From Sporolactobacillus nakayamae (GTDB lineage Bacteria; Bacillota; Bacilli; Bacillales; Sporolactobacillaceae): a DNA stretch of 64,000 nucleotides. A program made the position numbers and the translations under genes. Under the pieces are notes generated by a model that worked only from the letters and a program-made list of their open reading frames with translations, was not told the DNA's origin and made no database searches. The stretch covers positions 108,200-172,199 of the forward strand of contig NZ_FOOY01000009.1 in NCBI RefSeq assembly GCF_900113325.1. The letters run 5' to 3'. Of the stretch, positions 9,442 to 19,593 are shown in pieces. Within the stretch, counting starts at the first letter, position 1. Each line of letters opens with the position of its first letter.

Positions 9442-9978
9442 ATGAAACTACCAGTCTCGTTTAACAGGAATCGCATAGTACTTATCATTCTCTCATTTTT
9501 TTTAGTTGCCGGAATTGTTCTCTATGCCGGCATTTGGCATCAGGCATCGGCGAAAAAAAACACGAACTTACAAACAGAACGCCAGCTCTCTCCTGTTGAT
9601 CAGTCAGAAAGAGAACTGTTCGAAATAATTAATCAGCAAAGAAAAGGCATCCATTTGCAAAGCTTTGACCCAGACTGGAACTTATTCCGCGTCGCGAGGA
9701 TCGAAGCGAAACGCATTGCGTCACTAAATTCTGAGCAGCCTGCAACTATTAGCAAGATGCTGAATTCTCTTGGATACGAGGGAAACGATAGTCAAGTGTT
9801 TACACTACACACGAAGAAGAAAGCGGAATCCGTGAGCGAACTTTGGCGAAAGTCTCATCAAGCAGAATCGCTCGGCAAGATTAAAGCTCCGCGTCGTATT
9901 GGTACGGGTTATGCCTCTGGGAAAAACGGAAGGGTATGGGTGGTACTGTTATCGACTGAGACAAGTACGCGCGAATAG
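9442..9978 (+). CDS. Membrane-anchored, degenerate CAP/SCP-like protein
   Basis: Translation from ATG 9442 (AGGAGG at 9425-9430) gives 178 residues: a basic N terminus, one transmembrane segment (IVLIILSFFLVAGIVLYAG), then an extracellular domain. The pattern ERELFEIINQQRKGIHLQSFDPDWNLFRVARIEAKRIA, with IGTGYASGKNGRVWVVLL near the end, resembles the start and end of a CAP domain, but the usual His and Glu site residues are not obvious. The next gene is a recognisable CAP protein, so this may be a diverged neighbour or paralog. Function unknown. Confidence 0.6.
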   Translation: MKLPVSFNRNRIVLIILSFFLVAGIVLYAGIWHQASAKKNTNLQTERQLSPVDQSERELFEIINQQRKGIHLQSFDPDWNLFRVARIEAKRIASLNSEQPATISKMLNSLGYEGNDSQVFTLHTKKKAESVSELWRKSHQAESLGKIKAPRRIGTGYASGKNGRVWVVLLSTETSTRE

Positions 9979-10084
9979 AGCGCGGAGACTAGGTAACTAA
10001 AGCAACAAGAGGTATCTATCCGCGCCATGGAAGGCTTGGTATAATGGAAGAGAGTACTAACGATTCAAAAGGGAGGAGAAGCGG

Positions 10085-11143
10085 TTGAGAAAAACGAATA
10101 TAATCATTTTTTTTATTGCTGTGATTGTTTTCGCGGGCACATTCTTAATCAGTCTTATCAGTTTCCCCTCCGGCAATAGCAGCCGTTCAGCCGATGATAA
10201 TAAGTTTCATCCATTGACAATGTCCTCTCATTCGACATTTAAGGTTCCGGACAGCGGTATACACACATTGATGGGAAAGACTGAGAAACAGATACGGAGC
10301 ACTCTGGGGAAGCCTGAACGTATCGATCCGACTAAATTTGGTTATCGCTGGTTTATTTACGGAAGCGCAACTGAAAAATATTTACAGGTGGGTATTGATG
10401 AGTCAACAAATCGGGTCACAACCATTTATGCGCTTGGTAAGAAACTGAAAACCAATCCATTTACCATTGGCGCAGAATCCCAGAAGATTTATGAAAAGGT
10501 ACCGATTTCCGATGAAGTCTCGATGAACTATCGCGGGACAAAAATTGATTTTGAACTGAATGAAGAAGATATGATGATACGCCCTTTGATGAAATTCGGA
10601 AAAATTTGGGCGCAGTTGAATTTTGATCATCTCTCAGATCGCTTAATCGGCGTTCGCTACATGACATCTGACGTATTGGCAGTGCAGCATCCATATTCCA
10701 TGACTTACCAAGGTGAGTTGCCTGAGGCACAATCTCTGTCAGATGCAGAATGGACAGCAGTGAATCAAGCAGAAGATCAGGAAATATTTGATATCAGCAA
10801 CGTGCTTCGCATGCGATTCACGAAGAAAATGCTGACATGGAATAAGGATGCACATGAGGCTGCTTATCAACACAGCAAAGAGATGAAAGTTAAAGACTAT
10901 TTTTCACATGATTCTAAATGGTCAGGTGATCTTAAAGCGCGCTTGGAGAGGGAGAAGATTAATTTTCAGACTGCCGGAGAGAATATTGCTGCTAAATATC
11001 CGGATGCGATCGCTGTAAGCCTTGGATGGTTGAATAGTGTCGATCATCGCAAAAATTTATTAAATGAAGAGTTTACCGAACTGGGGGTTGGTTCATATCA
11101 AAATTATTATACGCAGGATTTTGTCAAACCAATGATACCCTAA
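10085..11143 (+). CDS. ylbC: YlbC-like CAP-domain protein with CAP-associated N-terminal domain
   Basis: A 352-residue exported or membrane-anchored protein. Residues 7-27 form a signal or anchor helix. Residues about 55-195 match the CAP-associated domain seen before CAP modules in bacilli (LMGKTEKQIRSTLGKPERIDPTKFGYRWFIY). Residues about 230-350 form the CAP/SCP domain, with AAYQHSKEMKVKDYFSHDS, AGENIAA, and SLGWLNSVDHRKNLLNEEFTELGVG. The start is TTG 10085 behind GGGAGGAG. In B. subtilis ylbC is likewise upstream of ylbD. The molecular function is unknown; a cell-surface or sporulation role is plausible. Confidence 0.85.
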   Translation: MRKTNIIIFFIAVIVFAGTFLISLISFPSGNSSRSADDNKFHPLTMSSHSTFKVPDSGIHTLMGKTEKQIRSTLGKPERIDPTKFGYRWFIYGSATEKYLQVGIDESTNRVTTIYALGKKLKTNPFTIGAESQKIYEKVPISDEVSMNYRGTKIDFELNEEDMMIRPLMKFGKIWAQLNFDHLSDRLIGVRYMTSDVLAVQHPYSMTYQGELPEAQSLSDAEWTAVNQAEDQEIFDISNVLRMRFTKKMLTWNKDAHEAAYQHSKEMKVKDYFSHDSKWSGDLKARLEREKINFQTAGENIAAKYPDAIAVSLGWLNSVDHRKNLLNEEFTELGVGSYQNYYTQDFVKPMIP

Positions 11144-11203
11144 CTGAAATTTGAACCGCAGATTGTGAATTTTTTTGCGTGAGGCGCACATCCAACCCAA
11201 CTC

Positions 11204-11220
11204 GTGATTATGATAATCAC
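11204..11220. promoter_or_regulatory. 7-1-7 palindrome resembling a Fur-family box
   Basis: GTGATTAT-G-ATAATCAC is a perfect 17-bp palindrome in the ylbC-ylbD gap, 30 bases before the ylbD start. The core TGATTAT-G-ATAATCA differs from the Fur 7-1-7 consensus TGATAAT-N-ATTATCA at one position per half. It could also be only a short RNA hairpin. Confidence 0.35.
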
Positions 11221-11250
11221 AGGTAGAACGTTAAGTGGAGGTGCGTCTTT

Positions 11251-11709
11251 TTGACAGAGGAAAAAACAAGTGCTGCGATCAAGAGGTTTAAAGTCTTTCT
11301 GCGCAGCCATCCTGAAATTGTTGAATATGTTCATGAGAACGGCATAAGATGGAATGATGTTTTCGATGACTGGGTGATTTTTGGAGAATCTCATGATGTT
11401 TGGGAAAAATACGGTATTAAGGAAACAAATCAAGATACAACGGAAAAGTCAAAAAAAAGTTCGTCATTCTCATTTAATAAAGTGTTGAATGTAGTCGACA
11501 ATATTGATACAAAACAATGGCAAGAACGATTAGAGACGATTAGTGGAGCGTTAACAGGCATCCAATCGTTCATCGGACAATTCCGCCAAAATAATGATCA
11601 GAGCACACAAAATAACCCGGATACTCAAAATAGAACGGAACAATCGTCTCCAACGCAACCAATCGGCGGCCCACGCAATCAGAACCCATTTTTCTTTCGA
11701 AGGGATTGA
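11251..11709 (+). CDS. ylbD: YlbD-like putative spore coat protein
   Basis: A 152-residue soluble protein. The N-terminal third (KRFKVFLRSHPEIVEYVHENGIRWNDVFDDWVIFGESHDVWEKYG) is the conserved YlbD core. The middle is a helical segment and the C-terminal 40 residues are low-complexity, rich in Gln, Asn and Pro. The family is annotated as putative coat protein, with little direct evidence. The TTG start at 11251 follows AGTGGAGGTG. The stop codon overlaps the TTG start of ylbE, indicating translational coupling. Confidence 0.85.
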   Translation: MTEEKTSAAIKRFKVFLRSHPEIVEYVHENGIRWNDVFDDWVIFGESHDVWEKYGIKETNQDTTEKSKKSSSFSFNKVLNVVDNIDTKQWQERLETISGALTGIQSFIGQFRQNNDQSTQNNPDTQNRTEQSSPTQPIGGPRNQNPFFFRRD

Positions 11710-11972
11710 AAAAGGTGAGAATAGAAATTCAGGAGTACTTGGATCGCCGGCCGGATGAGAAACTGTTTGTGCGCATGCATCCGGAATGGTACCGTAGATT
11801 AAGCAGATCCCCGTGGGAGTTAAATCGTCTTAAACCAGCGGCGGATCTTTTTTATGGCCGCACATTCAGCCAACGCCTTGACCGCTTTAATCAACGCGCA
11901 ACGATGATGTCGATGCTCGTTGGGATGGCGCAAGCAATGAGCGAGCAAAAATCAGGAGAACGGAACAATTAA
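11706..11972 (+). CDS. ylbE: YlbE-like protein
   Basis: An 88-residue protein that matches the YlbE family: IQEYLDRRPDEKLFVRMHPEWYRRLSRSPWELNRLKPAADLFYGRT followed by a helical C terminus (MMSMLVGMAQAMSEQ). The TTG start at 11706 overlaps the end of ylbD by four bases, with CGAAGGG just upstream; GTG 11715 is an alternative. Function unknown; the pair with ylbD is conserved in bacilli. Confidence 0.83.
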   Translation: MKKVRIEIQEYLDRRPDEKLFVRMHPEWYRRLSRSPWELNRLKPAADLFYGRTFSQRLDRFNQRATMMSMLVGMAQAMSEQKSGERNN

Positions 11973-12049
11973 TTATAGTCTGCACTAACTGGAATAATGG
12001 CGCTTTGCTATTATTTGTTGTATATTTTAATAGAACTGGGGGTGATGAG

Positions 12050-12490
12050 ATGATTGGAACATTAGAAAACGCCTCTCTTTTAGATGACGCGGATGAGCTG
12101 GCTTCCATGGTTGTTCATTCAAGTCTGTATGCAGAGTACATGGCGAGTAAACAAAGCGTTGATCGCGATGAACACGTACAGCAATTAATCGGTAAGTTTT
12201 TACAGGTCAGAGAACGGTACGACGAAGTGCAGCGCTTCGGCAGGTACCATCCTGATTACAAGTCGGTAATTAAAAAAATGATGGAATGCAAACGCGAGCT
12301 TGATACCCATCCTTTAATTGCCGATTATAAAAAACATGAAAAACAGTTGAGTGATCTGCTTGGTGAGCTTAGCATGGTGCTCGCACGAGCGGTTTCAGAA
12401 TCAATTAAGGTACCGAACGGGGATCCTTTTTTTGAGCGTTCATGCGGGACCGGATGCGGTTCAGGCGGTAAATGCGGCTGTCACTCGTGA
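12050..12490 (+). CDS. ylbF: YlbF/RicF, Y-complex (RicAFT) subunit
   Basis: A 146-residue Com_YlbF-family protein. In B. subtilis YlbF (RicF) joins YmcA (RicA) and YaaT (RicT) in a complex needed for RNase Y-dependent mRNA processing, and it influences competence, biofilm and sporulation. Residues 10-115 are the helical family domain (LIGKFLQVRERYDEVQRFGRYHPDY). The tail has four cysteines at 132, 136, 142 and 144, fitting the cysteine-rich end implicated in binding an iron-sulfur cluster. ATG 12050 is chosen because CTGGGGGTGATGAG precedes it and the upstream extension looks non-coding. Confidence 0.9.
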   Translation: MIGTLENASLLDDADELASMVVHSSLYAEYMASKQSVDRDEHVQQLIGKFLQVRERYDEVQRFGRYHPDYKSVIKKMMECKRELDTHPLIADYKKHEKQLSDLLGELSMVLARAVSESIKVPNGDPFFERSCGTGCGSGGKCGCHS

Positions 12491-12641
12491 TTCAGAAATT
12501 GGGTGATTGATCCGTGTCCTAGATGTCACCACTTTTTTCGAAATGAGTATTAATAGAAATCATTTAATCAAGCATCAATAGGCTCTATTTTTGTTCGCCA
12601 ATATGACAGACAGAACGGAATTAAAGGGGTGGTGTGGTTCG

Positions 12642-12914
12642 GTGGACGCTCAGCGTAGAGATGGAATCATTGTATGGATGTATAACACAAAATATTTGCG
12701 TGTGCTCAGGCGTTATGGGTACGTGCACTATATATCGAAACGGATGAAATACGCAATCCTCTATTGCGACCATGAACAGACTGAAGGAACGCTTAACCAG
12801 CTTTCAAAGCTGAAATTCATTAAAGCTGTTGATGTGTCGCATTTGCAGGAAGTAAAAAAGACTTATGAAAAAGGAAAGTCGAAGGCAGAAGAAAAAGACG
12901 AAGTTTTTAGTTGA
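12642..12914 (+). CDS. ylbG: YlbG-like protein (UPF0298/DUF2129)
   Basis: A 90-residue protein with the YlbG core: RDGIIVWMYNTKYLRVLRRYGYVHYISKRMKYAILYCD and a lysine-rich tail. The GTG at 12642 is preferred to an earlier TTG because AAGGGGTGG sits about 10 bases upstream and the length then fits the family. Function unknown; it follows ylbF as in B. subtilis. Confidence 0.85.
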   Translation: MDAQRRDGIIVWMYNTKYLRVLRRYGYVHYISKRMKYAILYCDHEQTEGTLNQLSKLKFIKAVDVSHLQEVKKTYEKGKSKAEEKDEVFS

Positions 12915-13373
12915 CGGACGATGCTGCTTTTGACATTAACATCGGCTGCTCTAAATGGCAAAAATCATGTTCGCTAACGGACAGGCCTTTAGCCATAGGC
13001 TGATCTGTTAGATTGTTTAGCTCACTTGGCGAAACTTCAGCCGATTGTACGTGCTGTGCTACGCAAAAAAACCCGCAGACAAACTGCGGGTCGTCTTTAC
13101 GCATCAAAAGATGCAAGACAATGGGAGAGGAGAAACCGGCGGAAAACTTATGGGGAAACGTAAGTCTCCGCGGTTGGGCCAACATCTCAAAAGGATGTTG
13201 CCAAAACCTAGTATTCACGAATCTTTTGATCTCTATACATGTAAAGTCAATTTAAATTATAAAAGGTATTCGCGTTGGTTCGGAGTCTAACGTTTAGTCT
13301 TTTTTGAGTTGTATTTGGTTATGATGTTCGAAAGAGCGTTACTTGGATACCTCTATTAGGGAGGGGTCGGTTA
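12915..13373. other. ylbG-rsmD intergenic region, no protein gene
   Basis: This 459-bp gap holds an imperfect hairpin at 12974-13013 and, from 13069 to 13200, a chain of four stem-loops annotated separately as a candidate RNA. A 46-codon frame at 13150-13290 overlaps two of these stems and is not called. Bases 13205-13355 are A+T-rich and may hold promoters, but no confident -35/-10 pair is seen. Confidence 0.5.
13069..13205. ncRNA. Candidate ylbH-leader-type structured RNA
   Basis: Four consecutive stems are visible: CCCGCAG/CTGCGGG (13071-13090), GCATC/GATGC around AAAA (13101-13114), a compound stem CCGGCGGA..ACTTA with TAAGT..TCCGCGG (13137-13173), and CAACATC/GATGTTG (13180-13200). A ylbH leader motif upstream of this same gene was described in bacilli by comparative genomics (Rfam family). 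I recognise the location and style but cannot align it. On the minus strand the first stem is followed by seven T, like an intrinsic terminator, so a leftward small RNA is possible; on the plus strand it would be an rsmD leader. Confidence 0.5.
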
Positions 13374-15645
<2,272 letters not shown>

Positions 15646-15832
15646 TGATTCATCTCACCTACCATCTTTACACGGGTGTAGAAACCTGTCCGTTATTTCC
15701 ACTATACGGCAGTGAGCTGGCAGATAGACCACCTTACCATTTTGAAATAAATAAAGGCCAATTACATATAATCAAAAATGTTAGACGCGGAGCTTATTTA
15801 TATAATGGTCTAACTGAAGGAGGCGAACGTTA

Positions 15833-16846
15833 TTGCGCAAGAAAATAATTCAGTGGGCATTGGTTGTAGTTGTAGTACTATTAATTGCCTTAAATTTTTA
15901 TAAAACCCCATATTACGTGCAACGTCCTGGGAAAGCCGTATCAATGTCAGGAATGGTTAAGGTTAGAAGTGCTGCGCGAATTGACGGGAATTATCGACTT
16001 GTTTACATATATTTAGGCCAAGCAAACATCTATCAATATTTATGGGCGAAGTATGATGGGAATAAATATACAACATTGGTAAAAGAGAATCAGGTCAAGA
16101 TGCCTGATGAAGATGAACAAGATTACAATCTGCGTCAGGAAAATTATATGAGCAGTGCGCAGCAATCTGCCGCGTATGTCGCCTATAAAGCCGCGGGGAA
16201 AAAACCACAATTGCTCGAAGAGGGTGTGCTTATTCTGGGTGTGATGAAATCCATGCCCAATAGCAATGTCCTCAAAACCGGTGATTTGATAATCGGGATG
16301 GATAACCACAAAGTGGCAACAATTGATGATATGAACCGATGGATTAAACAAAAGACAGTGGGCGACCGTTTTCGTCTCACGCTTCTTCGTAAGAACCAAG
16401 TGAAACAGGTAACGGTTCAGGCCGCAAAATTTCCGAAAGCCTATGCCGGCTCGGGCAGAGGGTGGGGAATTGGCATATATCAGGATAATCATGTCAAGGT
16501 AGATGTACATCCTCGCGTTACATTTGATATACAAAATATTGGAGGACCTTCGGCAGGGCTGATGATGTCCCTGGAGATTTATGATCAGCTAGATCAGCAA
16601 AACTTAGCGAAAGGCAGGGATATTGCCGGAACGGGAACCATTGAGATGAACGGAACAGTTGGACCAATCGGAGGAATTGCCGAGAAAGTAGTCGGTGCAA
16701 GCAAATCCGGGGCAGATATCTTCTTCGCGCCTGCTGCCGATCACGAAGATCAGACAGCGCAGAAAACGGCAAAAGAAATTGGAACAAAAATGAAAATTGT
16801 ATCGGTTAAATCATTAGACGATGCGATTGATTATCTCAAACACTAA
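15833..16846 (+). CDS. ylbL: YlbL/SepM-type membrane-bound Lon-like serine protease with PDZ domain
   Basis: A 337-residue protease: an N-terminal membrane anchor (IIQWALVVVVVLLIAL), an external region, a PDZ domain at about 125-205 (LKTGDLIIGMDNHKVATIDDMNRWI) and a Lon-type protease domain. The catalytic Ser is in GGPSAGLMMSLE and the Lys in VGASKSGADIFFAP, the Ser-Lys dyad of Lon. SepM processes a signalling peptide in streptococci, and YlbL is linked to DNA-damage recovery in B. subtilis. TTG 15833 follows GAAGGAGGCG. The patatin-like ylbK that precedes it in B. subtilis is absent. Confidence 0.92.
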   Translation: MRKKIIQWALVVVVVLLIALNFYKTPYYVQRPGKAVSMSGMVKVRSAARIDGNYRLVYIYLGQANIYQYLWAKYDGNKYTTLVKENQVKMPDEDEQDYNLRQENYMSSAQQSAAYVAYKAAGKKPQLLEEGVLILGVMKSMPNSNVLKTGDLIIGMDNHKVATIDDMNRWIKQKTVGDRFRLTLLRKNQVKQVTVQAAKFPKAYAGSGRGWGIGIYQDNHVKVDVHPRVTFDIQNIGGPSAGLMMSLEIYDQLDQQNLAKGRDIAGTGTIEMNGTVGPIGGIAEKVVGASKSGADIFFAPAADHEDQTAQKTAKEIGTKMKIVSVKSLDDAIDYLKH

Positions 16847-16872
16847 TCGCAGAATTTAGCTGCGAATAATGT

Positions 16873-16929
16873 AAAACAGACGTTTTCTATATGAGGGACT
16901 TTACTCATTAAGAAAACGTCTGTTTTTTT
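16873..16929. terminator. Bidirectional terminator between ylbL and tmcAL
   Basis: AAACAGACGTTTTCT pairs with AGAAAACGTCTGTTT across a 20-nt loop, with T runs on the plus side. The right arm lies within the last codons of the converging tmcAL gene, so the stem doubles as coding sequence. Confidence 0.85.
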
Positions 16930-18148
16930 CATCGTAACGTATTGGCGGATGACTCGTTTCTGTGAAATTCATGGGTAAATGATTTGTGTTCGTTAAATAA
17001 TCGTAAATTTGTGAGGCTTTAACATCAATATCAAGCATCATCGACCGATGAATCCTTATTTTTGACAGCAGCGGAATCTCCACTTTCTTGCGAATATCGG
17101 CTAAATAGGCTTGTCCCTTAAGGTTCATTCCGAGCAGCCGGATTGAGTCGGGTTCACCATGCAGGGCTATTTGTTTTGCTTGCTCTTTTAATGTGTTGGT
17201 CAGAGTATGGGCAGCGAGGCGCTGCAGTCTTGCCCATGTATAACGTTTTGTTTTAACCAATGAAATAAATTCATTAAACGAACGTGATACGCGAATGCTT
17301 GAGAGCAGACGATGCTCAATACCTTCCTCCATCTCATAAATTTGAGCCAGTTGCTTAGAACTTGACGAGAGCAGCTTATATTTCAAAAATGGGAAAAAAC
17401 GTTCCCAACTAGCAAAGTCGTGGGCCTCTTTCACAGAATTCAATTCTGCAATGACGTACTCAGGAAGTTTGTCAGCGATCTCGAATAGAGATTGGCCTTT
17501 CAAAAGATGGAGCCGGATGCTTGACGCGCTGGCTATTGGCGCGTTTTTTGTAAAGCTTTGATCGTTGTGCTCAGATTGCTTGCGACGTAAGGTCATCGGG
17601 ATCATGTCACTGTCGCATTGATGAATCGCCCTGATGTATTGAAAGGCAAGACTGTTATTTGGTAATGTAAGATCGACAAGCTCTTGCGTGTGTTTCTTTG
17701 AGATGAAGCGGTATGCAGCTGCGTGAGCATTAGGATAGCTGATTCCACGCGCCATCGCTTGGGCTAATTGGGTGTCGTATACCTCTTGATTTTCGTTTAT
17801 CAAGGAAAATGTATTGAGAAATGGCTCGATTCGTCCGCATTCACTACCGAAGAAGAGTCGATTGACGCCCAGTCGATTAAGAATAGCAACGGCACCTCTA
17901 GCGAATACATCGGCTTTGCCAACAGCGAACACATAGGGAAGCTCAACGACCAAATCAACACCCGCTTGAAGTGCCATACGTGTTCGCGCCCATTTAGAGA
18001 CAAGTGCGGGTTCGCCCCGCTGCAGAAAATCACCGCTCACAACAACCACAACAACGTCTGGTCGTATTTGCTCACGCATCGTTTCCAACTGATAGAGGTG
18101 ACCATTGTGAAACGGGTTATATTCAGCGATAATTCCGGCAATAATCAT
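16901..18148 (-). CDS. tmcAL: tRNA(Met) cytidine acetate ligase TmcAL (YlbM)
   Basis: A 415-residue nucleotidyltransferase-fold enzyme that uses acetate and ATP to acetylate the wobble cytidine of elongator tRNA-Met. The N terminus IIAGIIAEYNPFHNGHLYQL carries the HxGH adenylate-binding motif, followed by VVVVVSGDFLQRGEPALVSKW and GVDLVVELP. ATG 18148 is the only sensible start. It is inverted relative to ylbN-rpmF, with a divergent promoter region upstream, the same layout as in B. subtilis. Confidence 0.94.
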   Translation of the reverse strand: MIIAGIIAEYNPFHNGHLYQLETMREQIRPDVVVVVVSGDFLQRGEPALVSKWARTRMALQAGVDLVVELPYVFAVGKADVFARGAVAILNRLGVNRLFFGSECGRIEPFLNTFSLINENQEVYDTQLAQAMARGISYPNAHAAAYRFISKKHTQELVDLTLPNNSLAFQYIRAIHQCDSDMIPMTLRRKQSEHNDQSFTKNAPIASASSIRLHLLKGQSLFEIADKLPEYVIAELNSVKEAHDFASWERFFPFLKYKLLSSSSKQLAQIYEMEEGIEHRLLSSIRVSRSFNEFISLVKTKRYTWARLQRLAAHTLTNTLKEQAKQIALHGEPDSIRLLGMNLKGQAYLADIRKKVEIPLLSKIRIHRSMMLDIDVKASQIYDYLTNTNHLPMNFTETSHPPIRYDEKNRRFLNE

Positions 18149-18274
18149 AGTGAGTTCACCCTTTTTGAAATCGAAATCATGAATGCACCCATTTTATCAT
18201 ATTCTTTGTAAGAAAGAGAAATTGCCAACGGCTCATCTGCTGTGATAATCTTAAATTGGCGGCAACGCGACGGA

Positions 18275-18303
18275 TTGACATTCCGTTTGACGGGGCTTAT
18301 AAT
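18275..18303 (+). promoter_or_regulatory. Consensus sigma-A promoter for ylbN-rpmF
   Basis: TTGACA (18275-18280) and TATAAT (18298-18303) are separated by exactly 17 bases, a perfect consensus match. The predicted start site lies about 20 bases before the ylbN ribosome site. Confidence 0.9.
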
Positions 18304-18331
18304 AACATTTGTTGTCTAGAGGTGGTTCAGT

Positions 18332-18847
18332 ATGTCTTTATCATGGTCTATTCCTGAATTGATGCAATTCAGAGAAGAGGGACTGAGTATTCACGAAGAA
18401 GTTGTATTACCTCTGGAAATGTTTCGCGTGGATCCTGAAATACGAAGCATATCACCTGTTGACGTTAAGGGTATCGTGGAATTTTCTAAACAATCGCTGA
18501 CTTTTCATTTACGGCTTGCCGGCAATATGGTGTTGCCGTGCGCTGTAACTTTGGAAGATGTCGATTATCCCTTTCAAATCAATACCGCAGAGACATTTCT
18601 ACTGTCGGCGGGAACCGAGAACGAGATTGAGGGAGAATTTGTTCATCATGTCGAGGATGAGAAGATCGATTTGATCCCGTATCTCGTTGAAGCGATTTTG
18701 GTTGAGAAACCAATGCGCGTTGTCAGTGAAAAAGCTAGCGCCCAGAGCAAGAGTTCCGGAAACGGTTGGACGCTTGTAGATGAGGAAACGTCGAAGCAGA
18801 AGATTGATCCAAGGTTAGAAAAACTGAGAAAGTTTTTTGACGATTAA
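18332..18847 (+). CDS. ylbN: YceD family protein (DUF177), YlbN
   Basis: A 171-residue soluble protein with the YceD/DUF177 pattern: an acidic beta-rich core (VKGIVEFSKQSLTFHLRLAGNMVLPCAVTLEDVDYPF) and a conserved C-terminal helix ending in DPRLEKLRKFFDD. Members are almost always co-transcribed with rpmF and are linked to 23S rRNA or ribosome assembly, but the bacillar protein is little studied. The start ATG 18332 follows TAGAGGTGG. rpmF begins 24 bases after its stop, so they form an operon. Confidence 0.92.
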   Translation: MSLSWSIPELMQFREEGLSIHEEVVLPLEMFRVDPEIRSISPVDVKGIVEFSKQSLTFHLRLAGNMVLPCAVTLEDVDYPFQINTAETFLLSAGTENEIEGEFVHHVEDEKIDLIPYLVEAILVEKPMRVVSEKASAQSKSSGNGWTLVDEETSKQKIDPRLEKLRKFFDD

Positions 18848-18871
18848 TTATTGTCCGAGGAGGTGTCAACC

Positions 18872-19045
18872 GTGGCAGTACCGAAAAGAAGAACGTCAAC
18901 TACTCGCAAAAACAAGCGGCGTACACATTTCAAACTGGCCGTTCCAGGCATGGTTAAATGTGATAACTGTGGTGAATATAAATTAGCTCACCGGGTGTGC
19001 CCATCATGTGGCTCATACAAAGGTGAAGAAGTTGTTGCGAAATAA
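18872..19045 (+). CDS. rpmF: 50S ribosomal protein L32 (zinc form)
   Basis: A 57-residue L32 starting [21 protein letters not shown]. Four cysteines in [18 protein letters not shown] form a zinc ribbon, so this is the zinc-containing paralog type. The GTG at 18872 follows GAGGAGGTG; an upstream in-frame codon would add seven residues not seen in the family. It shares the ylbN promoter and ends in a terminator. Confidence 0.95.
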   Translation: MAVPKRRTSTTRKNKRRTHFKLAVPGMVKCDNCGEYKLAHRVCPSCGSYKGEEVVAK

Positions 19046-19056
19046 TTATTTTTATT

Positions 19057-19089
19057 GATGAGGAGCCTATGGCTTCTCTTTTTTTTTGC
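19057..19089 (+). terminator. Terminator after rpmF
   Basis: GAGGAGCC pairs with GGCTTCTC around TAT and is followed by nine T. Confidence 0.88.
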
Positions 19090-19126
19090 ACCGGTAAGAA
19101 AGTACAAGAAACAATAAATTTGATAC

Positions 19127-19306
19127 TGAATCGTCGCTTCGGTTACTCGCTTGCCAAGGGCGCACCGCGAGCCTCCTCAGGACAGGCAGGAATCTGCGTT
19201 CTCGCTGCACGCGATCAACAGAGACACTCCCGCAGGCGCCCTCGCATCCCCGCTTTAATTCCCGGCCAAGACACTGGTTTATTGGTTGGATACAGGGCAA
19301 AATCAT
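19127..19306. repeat. GC-rich dispersed-repeat-like element
   Basis: The segment is much richer in G+C than its surroundings, has facing arms GGGCGC and GCGCCC near its ends, and contains CGAGCCTCCTC and CTCCCGCAGGCGCC motifs of a kind I associate with dispersed intergenic repeats in Bacillaceae. Only one copy is in the window, so repeat status is inferred. Confidence 0.4.
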
Positions 19307-19330
19307 ATACTTCTTTACCTGAAATAAAGG

Positions 19331-19474
19331 AGCTTCGAGCAGCGATGCTCACTTCCTATGAGCAATGTTGAAGTCATCACATCCTGCGGTCAACCGGACA
19401 CTTGGGCCGTCTGTGACCATTGCAATGGCGGCTTCGCCTTTCGCTAAAAGCTTTGCAAAGCTAAATTTTCTAAC
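19331..19474. repeat. Dispersed repeat family R2, copy 1 (most diverged)
   Basis: Shares an ordered set of blocks with copies at 20632-20763 and 21404-21554: GCTCACTTCC, TGAGCAA, GTTGAAG, CATCCTGCGG, GGACACT, GGCCGTC and a final TTTGCAAAGC..TTTTCTAA hairpin. Divergence is highest in this copy. Confidence 0.65.
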
Positions 19475-19593
19475 CTTTTTTCTCACATCTGAAAAGAAAT
19501 GAGCGGGTTCTCTTCTACCGACCCTATCAACGGCATATGGTATGGAATAAGAGCTTCGCTCGAATTAGAATTTGAGAGAAAAGAGGGAAGATA

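Larger units (their letters stand above)
19090..19593. other. rpmF-gerR intergenic region built of repeat elements
   Basis: No protein gene is supported in these 504 bases. Bases 19127-19306 look like a GC-rich dispersed repeat (AGGGCGC and GGCGCCCT arms, CCTCCTC and CTCCCGCAG motifs). Bases 19331-19474 are copy 1 of a repeat also present near mraZ. The last 100 bases should hold the gerR promoter, but no confident sigma-E site is visible. Confidence 0.6.

Noticed and set aside
13150..13290. 46-codon frame (MGKRKSPRLGQHLKRMLPK start) upstream of rsmD
   Set aside because: It overlaps two stems of the structured RNA, has poor ribosome-site spacing and no recognised homolog.
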